DNA of 64,000 nt from Algoriphagus lutimaris (GTDB lineage Bacteria; Bacteroidota; Bacteroidia; Cytophagales; Cyclobacteriaceae): contig NZ_JAFIDJ010000002.1 of assembly GCF_017051705.1 (NCBI RefSeq), positions 454,384 to 518,383 on the forward strand, read 5' to 3'. The position numbers and the translations under genes are program-made. The notes under the pieces were generated by a model. The model was not told the DNA's origin, ran no database searches, and was given only the letters and a program-made list of their open reading frames with translations. Every line of letters begins with the position of its first letter. The stretch's first letter is position 1. Shown one piece after another: positions 17,854 to 26,433 of the stretch.

Positions 17854-19131
17854 ATGAAAAGAAGAGATTTTATTAACTTATCAGCCATGAGTGCTGGAGC
17901 CAGCATTATGGCAGGCGGCATCGCATGTGAATCTAAAGAAGTTAACCACCTTAATACATCTCCATTGGAACAACTCAGCTCAAGAACTACCGACATTCAA
18001 CTAATTACTGTAGAAGAAAGAAAGTCAAGAATAGCCAAGGCACAGGACCTAATGAATAGCATTGGAATGAAAGCCATTCTACTCGACGGCGGCACTTCTT
18101 TAGATTATTTTACTGGAATCAAATGGGGTGGGAGCGAACGGCCGATGGTTGCCCTGATTCCAGCATCTGGAGAAGTAAGCTATGTTTGCCCGGGCTTTGA
18201 AGAGGATCGATTAAAAGAACTCATCAAGATTGGCGACCGAGTTTACCCTTGGCAAGAAGATGAAAGTCCATACTTACAGATTAAACAGGCCCTTAGCGAT
18301 TTTGGAATTACCAGCGGAAATGTAGGAATGGAGGAGAGAGTCCGTTTTTTCATTGTGGATGGATTGAAGAAAGTAGCTCCATCCTTAAACCTGATCAGCG
18401 CGGACCCTGTTACAATTCCATGCCGCCTCATTAAATCTCCAGCAGAGATCGCCTTGATGCAAAGAGCCACTGAAATCACGATTGAGGCAATGACCCTAGG
18501 TTTAACCTTCCTAAAAGAAGGTGGCAGCCCGTCAGACTTTTCCTCTGCTGTAGCACAAGCCCACCAGAAAATGGGCGCTCAACATGCATTTGCCTTAGCC
18601 AATTTTGGAGAAGCATCTGCTTTCCCACACGGGAGTATACAACCCCAAATCCTTAAAAAGGGAGATGTAGTCCTAATAGATTGCGGGTGCGAAGTAGAAG
18701 GGTACAATTCTGATATCAGTAGGACTATCGTATTTGGAGCTGAACCTACCGCAAGGCAGCAGGAAATCTGGGATTTGGAAAAAGAAGCACAGGCAGCTGG
18801 ATTTGCGGCGGCCCAACTAGGAGCTACCCTAGGTGAGGTAGACGCTGCCGCGAGAAAAGTAATTACCGATGCAGGTTTTGGCCCCGGATATCAATTACCT
18901 GGATTGCCACATCGGACAGGACATGGAATTGGCATGGATGGCCATGAATGGGGAAATGCTGTAAAAGGAAATACTATGATCCTCAAACCTGGCATGTGCT
19001 TTAGCATAGAGCCTAATATCTCCATCGTAGGGGAGTTTGGGGTTAGACACGAAGATTGTGTTTATATGACAGAATCTGGTCCAAAATGGTTTTCTCAACC
19101 AAGTCCTTCTATCAGTCAACCTTTTGCTTAA
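17854..19131 (+). CDS. M24 family metallopeptidase (Xaa-Pro aminopeptidase-like), exported
   Basis: Pita-bread fold aminopeptidase. The two-metal ligands are visible in order: Asp in VLIDCGCE, Asp in NSDISRTIVFG, His in HRTGHGIG, Glu in SIEPNI and Glu in GVRHEDCVYM. A creatinase-type N-terminal domain fills residues ~45-180. The N-terminus starts MKRRDFINLSAMS, a twin-arginine-like signal, and is followed by GGIAC, a lipobox, so it is probably exported folded by Tat and lipidated. 425 residues. Peptides ending Xaa-Pro are the usual substrates in the family; actual specificity is unknown. Confidence 0.93.
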   Translation: MKRRDFINLSAMSAGASIMAGGIACESKEVNHLNTSPLEQLSSRTTDIQLITVEERKSRIAKAQDLMNSIGMKAILLDGGTSLDYFTGIKWGGSERPMVALIPASGEVSYVCPGFEEDRLKELIKIGDRVYPWQEDESPYLQIKQALSDFGITSGNVGMEERVRFFIVDGLKKVAPSLNLISADPVTIPCRLIKSPAEIALMQRATEITIEAMTLGLTFLKEGGSPSDFSSAVAQAHQKMGAQHAFALANFGEASAFPHGSIQPQILKKGDVVLIDCGCEVEGYNSDISRTIVFGAEPTARQQEIWDLEKEAQAAGFAAAQLGATLGEVDAAARKVITDAGFGPGYQLPGLPHRTGHGIGMDGHEWGNAVKGNTMILKPGMCFSIEPNISIVGEFGVRHEDCVYMTESGPKWFSQPSPSISQPFA

Positions 19132-19179
19132 GGACGATACCTTAGAGATAAGAACCTTCTTTTTGAAGGAAAATGTCTG

Positions 19180-19216
19180 AAAATGTAACAACCAAGCTAA
19201 AAGCCGGTTACATTTT
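19180..19216. repeat. 10-bp perfect inverted repeat between M24 gene and uvrA
   Basis: AAAATGTAAC, 17 bases, GTTACATTTT. It is 48 bases past the M24 stop and 33 bases before the uvrA -7 box. It may be a weak terminator (it ends in four Ts but has no T-run) or an operator for uvrA. Confidence 0.5.
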
Positions 19217-19249
19217 AGAATTCGACTACCTCTTACCCTCTAAATTTCG

Positions 19250-19257
19250 TACCTTTG
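19250..19257 (+). promoter_or_regulatory. Bacteroidota -7 box of uvrA
   Basis: TACCTTTGC, 24 bases before the ATG at 19282. It overlaps an upstream in-frame TTG and so argues against that TTG as a start. No LexA-type box is recognised. Confidence 0.55.
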
Positions 19258-19281
19258 CCGACTGTATTTGCCAAGCGATTT

Positions 19282-22113
19282 ATGAGTCAATCTACTTCTA
19301 ATCAAGAAGAATTTATTGAGATTTTTGGTGCCAGAGAGCATAATCTAAAAAACTTAGACCTAAAAATTCCACGAAATAAATTAGTGGTAGTAACAGGACT
19401 GAGCGGAAGTGGAAAAAGCTCCTTAGCTTTTGATACGATTTATGCGGAAGGTCAAAGAAGGTATATGGAGTCTTTCTCCGCCTACGCTAGATCTTTTTTG
19501 GGAGGCATGGAAAGGCCTGATGTAGATAAAATCAATGGGCTGTCACCGGTAATTGCTATTGAGCAAAAAACCACCTCTAAGAACCCAAGGTCTACCGTCG
19601 GTACCGTCACGGAAATTTATGATTTTATGCGTTTGCTCTACGCAAGAGCTGGAGAAGCATTCTCCTACTTGACCGGCGCAAAAATGATTCGACAAACCGA
19701 AGATCAAATCATAGAGCAATTATTTTCAAACTTTGCCAATAAGAAACTCTACTTATTGGCCCCAGTGGTCAAAGGACGAAAAGGCCATTACCGTGAGCTT
19801 TTTGAACAGATCCGAAAAATGGGTTTTTCCAAAGTTCGGGTAGATGGAGTAGTGTTGGATATGGTCCCCAAAATGCAGGTGGACCGATACAAAATACATG
19901 ATATTGAAATAGTCATCGACCGCATCGTTGCAGAAGAATCAGATAGATATCGTATTACCCAATCCTTGAAATCTGCTTTGCAACATGGGAAAGGTGTGAT
20001 GATGGTTCGGGATGAAGAAGGGGAAATCCATCATTTTTCCAAATACTTAATGGATCCAGAAACAGGCTTATCATACGATGAACCTGCCCCTAATAACTTT
20101 TCATTCAATAGCCCTTATGGAGCTTGCCCTACCTGTAATGGATTAGGCATCAAAGAAGAAATTACCCGGGAAAGCATTATTCCCGATCCTAACCTAAGTA
20201 TTACCAGAGGAGGAATAGCTCCTTTGGGAGAGTATCGCGATATCTGGATTTTCAAAAAAATTGAAGCGCTCCTCAAGCATTACAAGTGCTCTATGAGTTC
20301 CCCTATCAAAGATCTTCCTGAAGAAGTAGTGGAAATTTTACTTAATGGAGATAAAATGGAAGTAGCGGTAGATTCTGTGAAATATCCCGGGACCAAATGG
20401 CATACCACGTTTGAAGGAATTATCAATTTCCTCCAAAAATACCAGGAAGGTAGCTCAGACAAAATCCAGGAATGGGTCAGTGAGTTTACCACTACCCAAA
20501 TTTGCCCCGACTGTGATGGATATCGCTTAAAAAAAGAATCCCTTCATTTCAAGATCGACGACAAACACATTGGTCAACTTGCCGTTATGGACATCCGTGG
20601 ATTAGGTGAGTGGTTTGAGGGCTTGGAAGATCGACTTACTGATAAGCAAAATATTATCGCTAATGAAGTTTTAAAGGAAATCAGAAAACGTATCGGTTTT
20701 CTTTTGGATATCGGTCTGGATTACCTTTCCTTAAACAGACCTTTAAGAACCTTATCGGGAGGAGAGGCTCAAAGAATTCGACTGGCTACCCAAATAGGCA
20801 CCCAGCTCGTCGGTGTACTTTACATCTTGGATGAACCTAGCATAGGCCTGCACCAACGTGATAATGTCAAACTGATTAAAGCCCTTCAAAATTTACGGGA
20901 CCTTGGTAATTCTGTTTTGGTGGTGGAGCATGACAAAGACATGATGTTGGAGTCTGATTTTGTCCTAGACATGGGGCCTGGCGCGGGAAGACATGGAGGA
21001 CATGTAGTTGCTTCTGGCACTCCTAGAGAAGTGTTGAGTTCTTCTGGAAGTACAGCTAAATACCTACAAGGCAAGCTTGGGAATGCCATTCCAGAAGTAA
21101 GAAGACCGGGAAAAGGAAAAGAACTGGTACTTCAAGGTGCATCTGGAAACAACTTAAAAAATGTGGATTTAAGACTTCCTCTAGGTACGATGATCTGTAT
21201 TACTGGGGTTTCAGGGAGTGGTAAAAGTACGTTAATCCACGAAACTTTATATCCTTTATTAAGCCAGGAATTCTACCGCTCCAAGAAAGATCCCATGCCT
21301 TATAAAAGCATTGATGGGCTTAATGACCTGGATAAGGTAATTGAAGTGGATCAATCACCTATTGGTAGAACTCCAAGATCCAACCCTGCTACCTATACTG
21401 GAGTATTTTCAGATATTCGAAAATTGTTTACAGAGTTACCTGAAGCCAAAATCAGAGGCTACAAACCAGGTCGTTTCTCCTTCAATGTCAAAGGAGGAAG
21501 ATGTGAAGACTGCGAAGGCGCAGGGATGAAATTAATCGAAATGGACTTCCTACCGGATGTGCACATCCCATGTGAAACCTGCAAAGGGAAGAGATACAAT
21601 AGAGAAACCCTTGAAATCAGATTTAAAGGAAAATCAATTTCTGATGTCTTGGATATGACCGTGGAGCAAGCAGTAGAGTTTTTTGAAAACCAGCCAAAAA
21701 TATTGCGAAAAATCAGCACTCTCAATGATGTAGGCTTAGGCTATATAACCTTAGGCCAGCATGCTACCACACTTTCTGGAGGGGAGGCACAGCGGGTAAA
21801 ATTGGCAACAGAGTTATCCAAAAAAGATACTGGAAAAACCTTTTATATTTTGGATGAGCCAACTACAGGACTTCATTTTCAGGATATTGACCTGTTGATG
21901 CTGGTTTTAAACAGATTAGTAGACAAAGGCAATACAGTGTTGATCATTGAACATAATATGGACGTGATCAAAATGGCTGACTATATTGTAGACCTAGGTC
22001 CTGAGGGTGGAAATAAGGGGGGCACCATCGTAGATCAGGGAACTCCTGAACATGTTGCGAAAAATTCGAAAAGCCATACCGCTAAGTTTTTAAGATTGGA
22101 ATTAAATAACTGA
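19282..22113 (+). CDS. uvrA: Excinuclease ABC subunit A
   Basis: Damage-recognition ATPase of nucleotide excision repair that loads UvrB. Two ABC modules are present: Walker [10 protein letters not shown] and GVSGSGKST, and signatures [12 protein letters not shown] and [12 protein letters not shown]. Zinc modules show CPTC with CPDC in the first half and CEDC with CETC in the second. The UvrB-interaction segment ([15 protein letters not shown]) is intact. 943 residues, normal length. I chose the ATG at 19282; the TTG at 19255 lies in the promoter box. Confidence 0.98.
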   Translation: MSQSTSNQEEFIEIFGAREHNLKNLDLKIPRNKLVVVTGLSGSGKSSLAFDTIYAEGQRRYMESFSAYARSFLGGMERPDVDKINGLSPVIAIEQKTTSKNPRSTVGTVTEIYDFMRLLYARAGEAFSYLTGAKMIRQTEDQIIEQLFSNFANKKLYLLAPVVKGRKGHYRELFEQIRKMGFSKVRVDGVVLDMVPKMQVDRYKIHDIEIVIDRIVAEESDRYRITQSLKSALQHGKGVMMVRDEEGEIHHFSKYLMDPETGLSYDEPAPNNFSFNSPYGACPTCNGLGIKEEITRESIIPDPNLSITRGGIAPLGEYRDIWIFKKIEALLKHYKCSMSSPIKDLPEEVVEILLNGDKMEVAVDSVKYPGTKWHTTFEGIINFLQKYQEGSSDKIQEWVSEFTTTQICPDCDGYRLKKESLHFKIDDKHIGQLAVMDIRGLGEWFEGLEDRLTDKQNIIANEVLKEIRKRIGFLLDIGLDYLSLNRPLRTLSGGEAQRIRLATQIGTQLVGVLYILDEPSIGLHQRDNVKLIKALQNLRDLGNSVLVVEHDKDMMLESDFVLDMGPGAGRHGGHVVASGTPREVLSSSGSTAKYLQGKLGNAIPEVRRPGKGKELVLQGASGNNLKNVDLRLPLGTMICITGVSGSGKSTLIHETLYPLLSQEFYRSKKDPMPYKSIDGLNDLDKVIEVDQSPIGRTPRSNPATYTGVFSDIRKLFTELPEAKIRGYKPGRFSFNVKGGRCEDCEGAGMKLIEMDFLPDVHIPCETCKGKRYNRETLEIRFKGKSISDVLDMTVEQAVEFFENQPKILRKISTLNDVGLGYITLGQHATTLSGGEAQRVKLATELSKKDTGKTFYILDEPTTGLHFQDIDLLMLVLNRLVDKGNTVLIIEHNMDVIKMADYIVDLGPEGGNKGGTIVDQGTPEHVAKNSKSHTAKFLRLELNN

Positions 22114-22142
22114 TCTGGATAGAAATCAATGCTTTACTCCTT

Positions 22143-22177
22143 TTATCACATTAAAGGAAATCAATCTTATGTGATAA
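22143..22177. repeat. 9-bp perfect inverted repeat abutting the LytS-type kinase promoter
   Basis: TTATCACAT, 17 bases, ATGTGATAA, ending one base before the TATCTTTG box at 22179. It covers the -33 region, the expected place for an operator; no T-run follows, so it is not a typical terminator. Confidence 0.5.
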
Positions 22178-22178
22178 C

Positions 22179-22186
22179 TATCTTTG
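22179..22186 (+). promoter_or_regulatory. Bacteroidota -7 box of the LytS/LytTR operon
   Basis: TATCTTTG, 7 bases before the kinase ATG, implying a very short leader. Confidence 0.45.
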
Positions 22187-22193
22187 GAATCCA

Positions 22194-23249
22194 ATGAACA
22201 GATTAAGTTTATATTGGATTCTACAGATTATTGGCTGGGGATCCTTTGCCTCCGTACTTATATTCTTTGCCTCTTTATCTGGTGGGAGTCTTACACCTGC
22301 ACAAATTTGGGCGTTCATTACTTTATCCGCCTTTTACTTACTATCAAGCCATCTTTTAAGGTATATCGTAAAGACCTATGAATGGTTTAAACTGGAGTTA
22401 CCCCAACTACTCCTTCAGGTAATATTGGCATTACTTGCCCTGAGTTTGGTGACTACGATCGCACAAATATTTATCAATCTGGGCTTTGGATTATTAAATC
22501 CGAAAGAAGACTTCAGGTTCTTGATTATTTCGGCGAACCTATTCCTAAGTTTCCTTTTTTATGCGCTCTGGTTTTTATGTTACTTTCTGTTCCATTTCCT
22601 TGATAATTATAACAACTCATTAAAATATGAGGCAAAGATCAATGAAATACGACTGAACCATCTTAAAAGCCAGCTGAACCCTCATTTTATTTTCAATGCC
22701 TTAAACAGTGTTCGGGCTTTGGTGGATGAAGATCCGGTAAAGGCCAAATCTGCAATAACCCGAATTTCCAATATTCTTCGCTTTAGCCTTATGATGGATA
22801 AAAAGCAGGTGATTGAATTTGCAGATGAACTAGCTACTGTAAAAGATTATTTGGCATTGGAAAGCATTAGGTTTGAAGAGCGTTTGGAAGTAATCTATAA
22901 TATCGAGGACGATGCCTATAGCTATAAAATCCCTCCAATGATGCTACAAACCATTGTGGAAAATGCAATTAAACATGGCATATCCAATTTAGTAAAAGGA
23001 GGACTCATAGAAATAAAATGTAGAGAAGGAATCGATGACGATCTCTACATCCAAGTAAAAAATAGTGGTAGGTTAATCACCCCTCCTACCCTAAAAACCA
23101 AACGAGAAGGTGGACATGGGCTCAGTAACACCCTACAGAGACTCAAACTCATTTATGGAGAAAAGGGTACATTGCGTATCTTTAACTCAGGAACCCAGTT
23201 CGTTATCACTGAAATAAAAATCCCAAAACAAAGAGTTAACTTAGAGTAA
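22194..23249 (+). CDS. Sensor histidine kinase, LytS/YehU type (His_kinase family)
   Basis: Membrane kinase with four hydrophobic segments (about residues 5-27, 35-55, 70-95, 112-135), a short linker coil, then the His_kinase domain. The phosphoacceptor is His164 in SQLNPHFIFNALNSV, and the ATPase motif is IVENAIKHG with GHGLSNTLQRL at the G box. No periplasmic sensor domain is present, so the signal is probably sensed in the membrane. 351 residues. The response regulator follows 15 bases later. Confidence 0.94.
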   Translation: MNRLSLYWILQIIGWGSFASVLIFFASLSGGSLTPAQIWAFITLSAFYLLSSHLLRYIVKTYEWFKLELPQLLLQVILALLALSLVTTIAQIFINLGFGLLNPKEDFRFLIISANLFLSFLFYALWFLCYFLFHFLDNYNNSLKYEAKINEIRLNHLKSQLNPHFIFNALNSVRALVDEDPVKAKSAITRISNILRFSLMMDKKQVIEFADELATVKDYLALESIRFEERLEVIYNIEDDAYSYKIPPMMLQTIVENAIKHGISNLVKGGLIEIKCREGIDDDLYIQVKNSGRLITPPTLKTKREGGHGLSNTLQRLKLIYGEKGTLRIFNSGTQFVITEIKIPKQRVNLE

Positions 23250-23264
23250 TCAATAAAAAATAAC

Positions 23265-23999
23265 ATGCGAGCAATTGTAATAGATGATGAAAGACTAGCT
23301 CGAAAAGAGCTTATCACCCTTTTAAATCAATTGGAAAGTGTAGAAGTAGTCGGAGAAGCCGTGAACGTGGATGATGCCAAAGAAAAAATTGACCAACTTA
23401 ATCCAGATGTGATTTTTCTGGATATTCAAATGCCAGAAAAAACAGGCTTTGAATTACTAGAGGAATTGGACCAGGTACCCCATGTGATCTTCACTACCGC
23501 CTATGACGAATATGCCTTGAAGGCTTTTCAAGTGAATGCACTGGATTATTTATTGAAGCCAATTGAACCCAAAAGACTCGAAGAGGCAATTAATAAATTA
23601 TCTACCAAAATTGAAGGCGGCTCCAAAAAAGAAGAAGTTTCTTACTCCGATAATCAGAAAAAACTTACGTTGGACGATCAAGTATTTGTCAAAGATGGTG
23701 ACAGATGTTGGTTTGTTAGACTTTCCAACGTACGATTATTTGAATCAGATGGTAACTACATCAAAGTATATTTTGACAACTTCAAACCAATGATTCATAA
23801 ATCATTAAATGCTTTGGATGAACGCTTGGATGAAAAGTCCTTTTTCAGAGCTAGTAGAAAGCATATCATCAATTTAGGCTGGGTTGAAGGAATAGAACCT
23901 TGGTTTAATGGAGGCTTAGTGGTTACCTTAAAAGGAGGCGATAGAATTGAGGTAAGTAGAAGACAAGCAGCACGATTTAAGGAAATGATGAGTCTTTAA
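23265..23999 (+). CDS. LytTR family response regulator
   Basis: Partner of the kinase just upstream. The receiver domain (residues 1-~120) has acidic DDE at 7-9, the phosphoacceptor Asp53 in VIFLDIQMP, Thr in FTTAYDEYAL and Lys in YLLKPIE. The C-terminal ~100 residues form a LytTR DNA-binding domain with VRLFESDGNYIKVYF and FFRASRKHIINLGWVEGI. 244 residues. LytTR proteins bind direct repeats rather than palindromes; none was identified here. Targets unknown. Confidence 0.95.
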   Translation: MRAIVIDDERLARKELITLLNQLESVEVVGEAVNVDDAKEKIDQLNPDVIFLDIQMPEKTGFELLEELDQVPHVIFTTAYDEYALKAFQVNALDYLLKPIEPKRLEEAINKLSTKIEGGSKKEEVSYSDNQKKLTLDDQVFVKDGDRCWFVRLSNVRLFESDGNYIKVYFDNFKPMIHKSLNALDERLDEKSFFRASRKHIINLGWVEGIEPWFNGGLVVTLKGGDRIEVSRRQAARFKEMMSL

Positions 24000-24079
24000 T
24001 CTTTAGTCAAAATTTCATACGCAAAAAAAAGCATTTGATTTTATACATTAAATTCGGTAATTAGTGTAAATTATAGTTC

Positions 24080-24092
24080 GATGAATTTCATC
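24080..24092. repeat. Small palindrome before the second LytTR regulator
   Basis: GATGAA-T-TTCATC, 39 bases before the ATG at 24132. Short; may be chance. Confidence 0.25.
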
Positions 24093-24131
24093 CAAAACTA
24101 ATCATCACTAACTGAATACCTTAAGCGCCTT

Positions 24132-24887
24132 ATGAAAGAAGAGCGGATTTTAATAGTCGAAGATGAACTCAGTATTGCTGAAAATATCCAAGAGATCTTA
24201 GAACTTTTGGGATATGTCAATATTGATATCGCTAACTCGGCAAACCAATGTATTAAAGTCATCAAGAAATACCGACCAGATTTGATATTTATGGATATCA
24301 AACTCAAAGGTGACAAAGATGGAATTGAATTAGGTGAAATCGTAAAACAAATGGTCGATGCACCTTTGGTGTACGTCACCTCTTACAGTGACCCTACTAT
24401 CATCGAAAGGGCTAAAAGAATTAACCCTGCAGGCTTTATAGTGAAACCATTCAACACGAATGATATTCACGCCATCGTAGAAATAGTTCTTTATAATAAG
24501 CGTACTAAACCAAGCACAGAAGCGGCCGTATCAAAATCTACCAACGACAGCCCTTTCTTAGTGACAGATGCTGTGTTTATTAAAGCGGATAATGCTTTTG
24601 AAAGAGTTCCATATAATGACATCTATTATGTAGAAGCCAATGGGAACATGGTCACGATATTTACCAAAAATCGAGATTTCAGTATTCGTAAGTCCATGAA
24701 AGAAATTGAAGATATTCTTCCTTCTCAATATTTCTTACGAGTTCAAAAATCATACATTGTACATTTAGGACAAATTGAGTACTTCAACACCAAAGAAATC
24801 ACTCTTAAGCAAGGTGCCGTTGTACAAGTAGGTAGGCAATATTATAATAGTTTTCTTTCCAAATTGAACACTATTACGGAAAGTTAA
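24132..24887 (+). CDS. Response regulator with LytTR domain (no adjacent kinase of its own)
   Basis: A 251-residue regulator. The receiver has EDE at 10-12, Asp55 in LIFMDIKLKGDKDG, and Lys in FIVKPFNTND; the MDIKLKGDKDG form is typical of receivers in hybrid or phosphorelay systems in Bacteroidota. A Ser/Thr-rich linker (around 125-145) leads to a LytTR domain with DIYYVEANGNMVTIF and FLRVQKSYIVHLGQIEYF. It is 132 bases from the previous regulator, so it may have its own promoter. No kinase gene adjoins it; it may take phosphate from the LytS kinase or from elsewhere. Confidence 0.92.
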   Translation: MKEERILIVEDELSIAENIQEILELLGYVNIDIANSANQCIKVIKKYRPDLIFMDIKLKGDKDGIELGEIVKQMVDAPLVYVTSYSDPTIIERAKRINPAGFIVKPFNTNDIHAIVEIVLYNKRTKPSTEAAVSKSTNDSPFLVTDAVFIKADNAFERVPYNDIYYVEANGNMVTIFTKNRDFSIRKSMKEIEDILPSQYFLRVQKSYIVHLGQIEYFNTKEITLKQGAVVQVGRQYYNSFLSKLNTITES

Positions 24888-24894
24888 TAAACAA

Positions 24895-24921
24895 AAAAGG
24901 TGAGCAAAACTCACCTTTTTT
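24895..24921 (+). terminator. Intrinsic terminator after the second LytTR regulator
   Basis: AAAGGTGAG, a short A-rich loop, CTCACCTTTTTT. Strong on the plus strand; it can also act on the minus strand, where the 115-kDa-free tail of the small hypothetical gene at 24967 ends nearby. Confidence 0.88.
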
Positions 24922-24966
24922 GATAACCAAACAATCAACCAAATTAACCCTTACGAGTAATTATCT

Positions 24967-25212
24967 TTAAGATTTTAAAGGCCTGAGATCAATCAATTCC
25001 AATTGATTCTCAGGCTTTAATGTTTTTAAGTAGATGTGGTAAACATCCTCATTTTGTCCGATAGTATTCGTTGGTTTAGTATTTTCAAATCGGGCAGTAT
25101 GCTCTTGTGTGTAGGAACTTGCTTCTGTTTTAGCTTTCCAAACAATGGTGAAAGCCATTAGTAAGCCAAGTACAGCACAAATGTTTTTTTGGGATAAATA
25201 TGTAGCTATCAT
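24967..25212 (-). CDS. Small single-pass membrane protein, hypothetical
   Basis: Not recognised. From the ATG at 25212 the product is 81 residues: a hydrophobic helix (about 9-24, ICAVLGLLMAFTIVW) followed by a polar, charged ~55-residue tail ending LKPENQLELIDLRPLKS. The composition looks protein-like rather than random, and a terminator sits just past its stop. The frame stays open upstream to 25314, but that part lacks such character. No -7 box is convincing. It may be a small membrane protein or a chance reading frame. Confidence 0.45.
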   Translation of the reverse strand: MIATYLSQKNICAVLGLLMAFTIVWKAKTEASSYTQEHTARFENTKPTNTIGQNEDVYHIYLKTLKPENQLELIDLRPLKS

Positions 25213-25604
25213 GGCAGTAGTATTTATAGTTGGTTTAATTTCGATGATAGGTATATGCCAAAAAGTGACCCAAAGTGTAAAATCGGCCTTTAACAGCAAA
25301 TAGAGCTGGTTCACCTAATTTGGACTGTACAAAAACGTACACAACATCCCCATTGACGGACAAAAACTCAAACAAAATTTGGTTGTCCTTTTTAAAAGTA
25401 TTTTCAGGACTATTTCTAAAATTCTAAAAGCTGTCTATTTAGAACCTTAAAATCAAAAAATTCAACAAATAATACCTTCCAAATGCTCAGCAAAGCATTC
25501 ATCATTTGAGTAAAAAGCATTTGTAATTATATTACCCGGGTAAAGTTTACCTACAGCTACTTTACGATGAAATCTGCAAGTTTCTTAATTTAAGCGTTTT
25601 GGGC
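25213..25604. other. 392-base A/T-rich intergenic region with overlapping palindromes
   Basis: Divergent region between the small hypothetical gene and the DUF6090 gene. It holds TGTAC-N6-GTACA at 25326-25341, a GGACAA/TTGTCC pair at 25358-25388 followed by five Ts, and the overlapping palindromes at 25532-25551. No gene or RNA is recognised. Confidence 0.6.
25532..25551. repeat. Two overlapping palindromes before the DUF6090 gene
   Basis: TTACCCGGGTAA (25532-25543) is a perfect 12-base palindrome, and GGTAAA-G-TTTACC (25539-25551) overlaps it. They share the GGGTAA half-site, 54 bases before the ATG. A candidate operator for a dimeric repressor. Confidence 0.45.
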
Positions 25605-26369
25605 ATGATCAAATTCTTCAGGAAAATCAGACAGCAACTTCTTTCCAAAAATCAGGTGAGTAAATACCTGGTTTACGCTTTTGGAGAAATCATCTTGGTA
25701 GTAATAGGCATTTTGATAGCGTTGGGAATCAATAACCTGAATCAGCAGCGAATCAATAAAAACATCGAACAAATCTACCTTCAAGGATTGAAGGAAGAAT
25801 TCCAGACCAGTAAGATCAAACTAGAAGAATTAATTCAAGTCAATCAAGGAAATATTGACGGAGCAAAAAGTATCCTGACATTTGTCGCGGATCCAAACAA
25901 TAGCCCGGAAGAAAAGGAGTTTTCAGAATTACTATACCAATCATTTTCTTCTGACATCGCCTTTAACCCTAATAATTCTCTATTAAATGAAATGATCAAC
26001 TCAGGAAATCTAAAGATTTTAAGCAACTCTGAATTACGGCGTTTGTTAACCAACTGGATTTCCACACTAGAAGATATTAAAAGACAGGAAAATGAACTGG
26101 ATATTCAAAGGGAACATGTGTTAAATGAATTCAGAACCGAAGGCAACAGCCTTCAAACCATTTTAAAACAAGTCGGAGTATATCAACAACTAGGTATCCC
26201 CACTGTGAGAAAGGAACAAAGCAACTTAAAGCTTTTGTCCTCTACTGAATTTGAAAATAATATCCTGATGTTCATTTTAGCTAGCCATGCCACAGGAGAT
26301 GCCCATTACCTACCACTAATGAGGGAAATGGATCAAATTTTAAATTTGATCCAGAAAGAAATTGAATGA
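25605..26369 (+). CDS. DUF6090 family membrane-anchored protein
   Basis: A 254-residue protein. The N-terminal basic stretch MIKFFRKIRQQLL is followed by KYLVYAFGEIILVVIGILIALGINN, one transmembrane helix with the family's hallmark GEIxLVVIGILIALxINN sequence. The remainder (about 50-254) is helical and charged, probably periplasmic, with QRINKNIEQIYLQGLKEEF starting a coil. Function unknown; such proteins are frequent and often multicopy in Cytophagales as far as I recall. Start: ATG at 25605, with an in-frame TTG two codons before. Confidence 0.88.
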   Translation: MIKFFRKIRQQLLSKNQVSKYLVYAFGEIILVVIGILIALGINNLNQQRINKNIEQIYLQGLKEEFQTSKIKLEELIQVNQGNIDGAKSILTFVADPNNSPEEKEFSELLYQSFSSDIAFNPNNSLLNEMINSGNLKILSNSELRRLLTNWISTLEDIKRQENELDIQREHVLNEFRTEGNSLQTILKQVGVYQQLGIPTVRKEQSNLKLLSSTEFENNILMFILASHATGDAHYLPLMREMDQILNLIQKEIE

Positions 26370-26382
26370 TGTAGGATTCGAA

Positions 26383-26411
26383 TAAAAAAAGCTCCGAATT
26401 GATCGGAGCTT
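26383..26411 (-). terminator. Intrinsic terminator of phoH-like gene
   Basis: AAGCTCCGA, 5 bases, TCGGAGCTT; on the minus strand seven Ts follow. It lies between the converging DUF6090 and PhoH genes. Confidence 0.85.
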
Positions 26412-26433
26412 ATATCATTACTATGAAACCAAT

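Noticed and set aside
19255-19281. TTG start of uvrA giving a longer protein
   Set aside because: The TTG overlaps the TACCTTTG box, and the ATG at 19282 gives a normal UvrA N-terminus.
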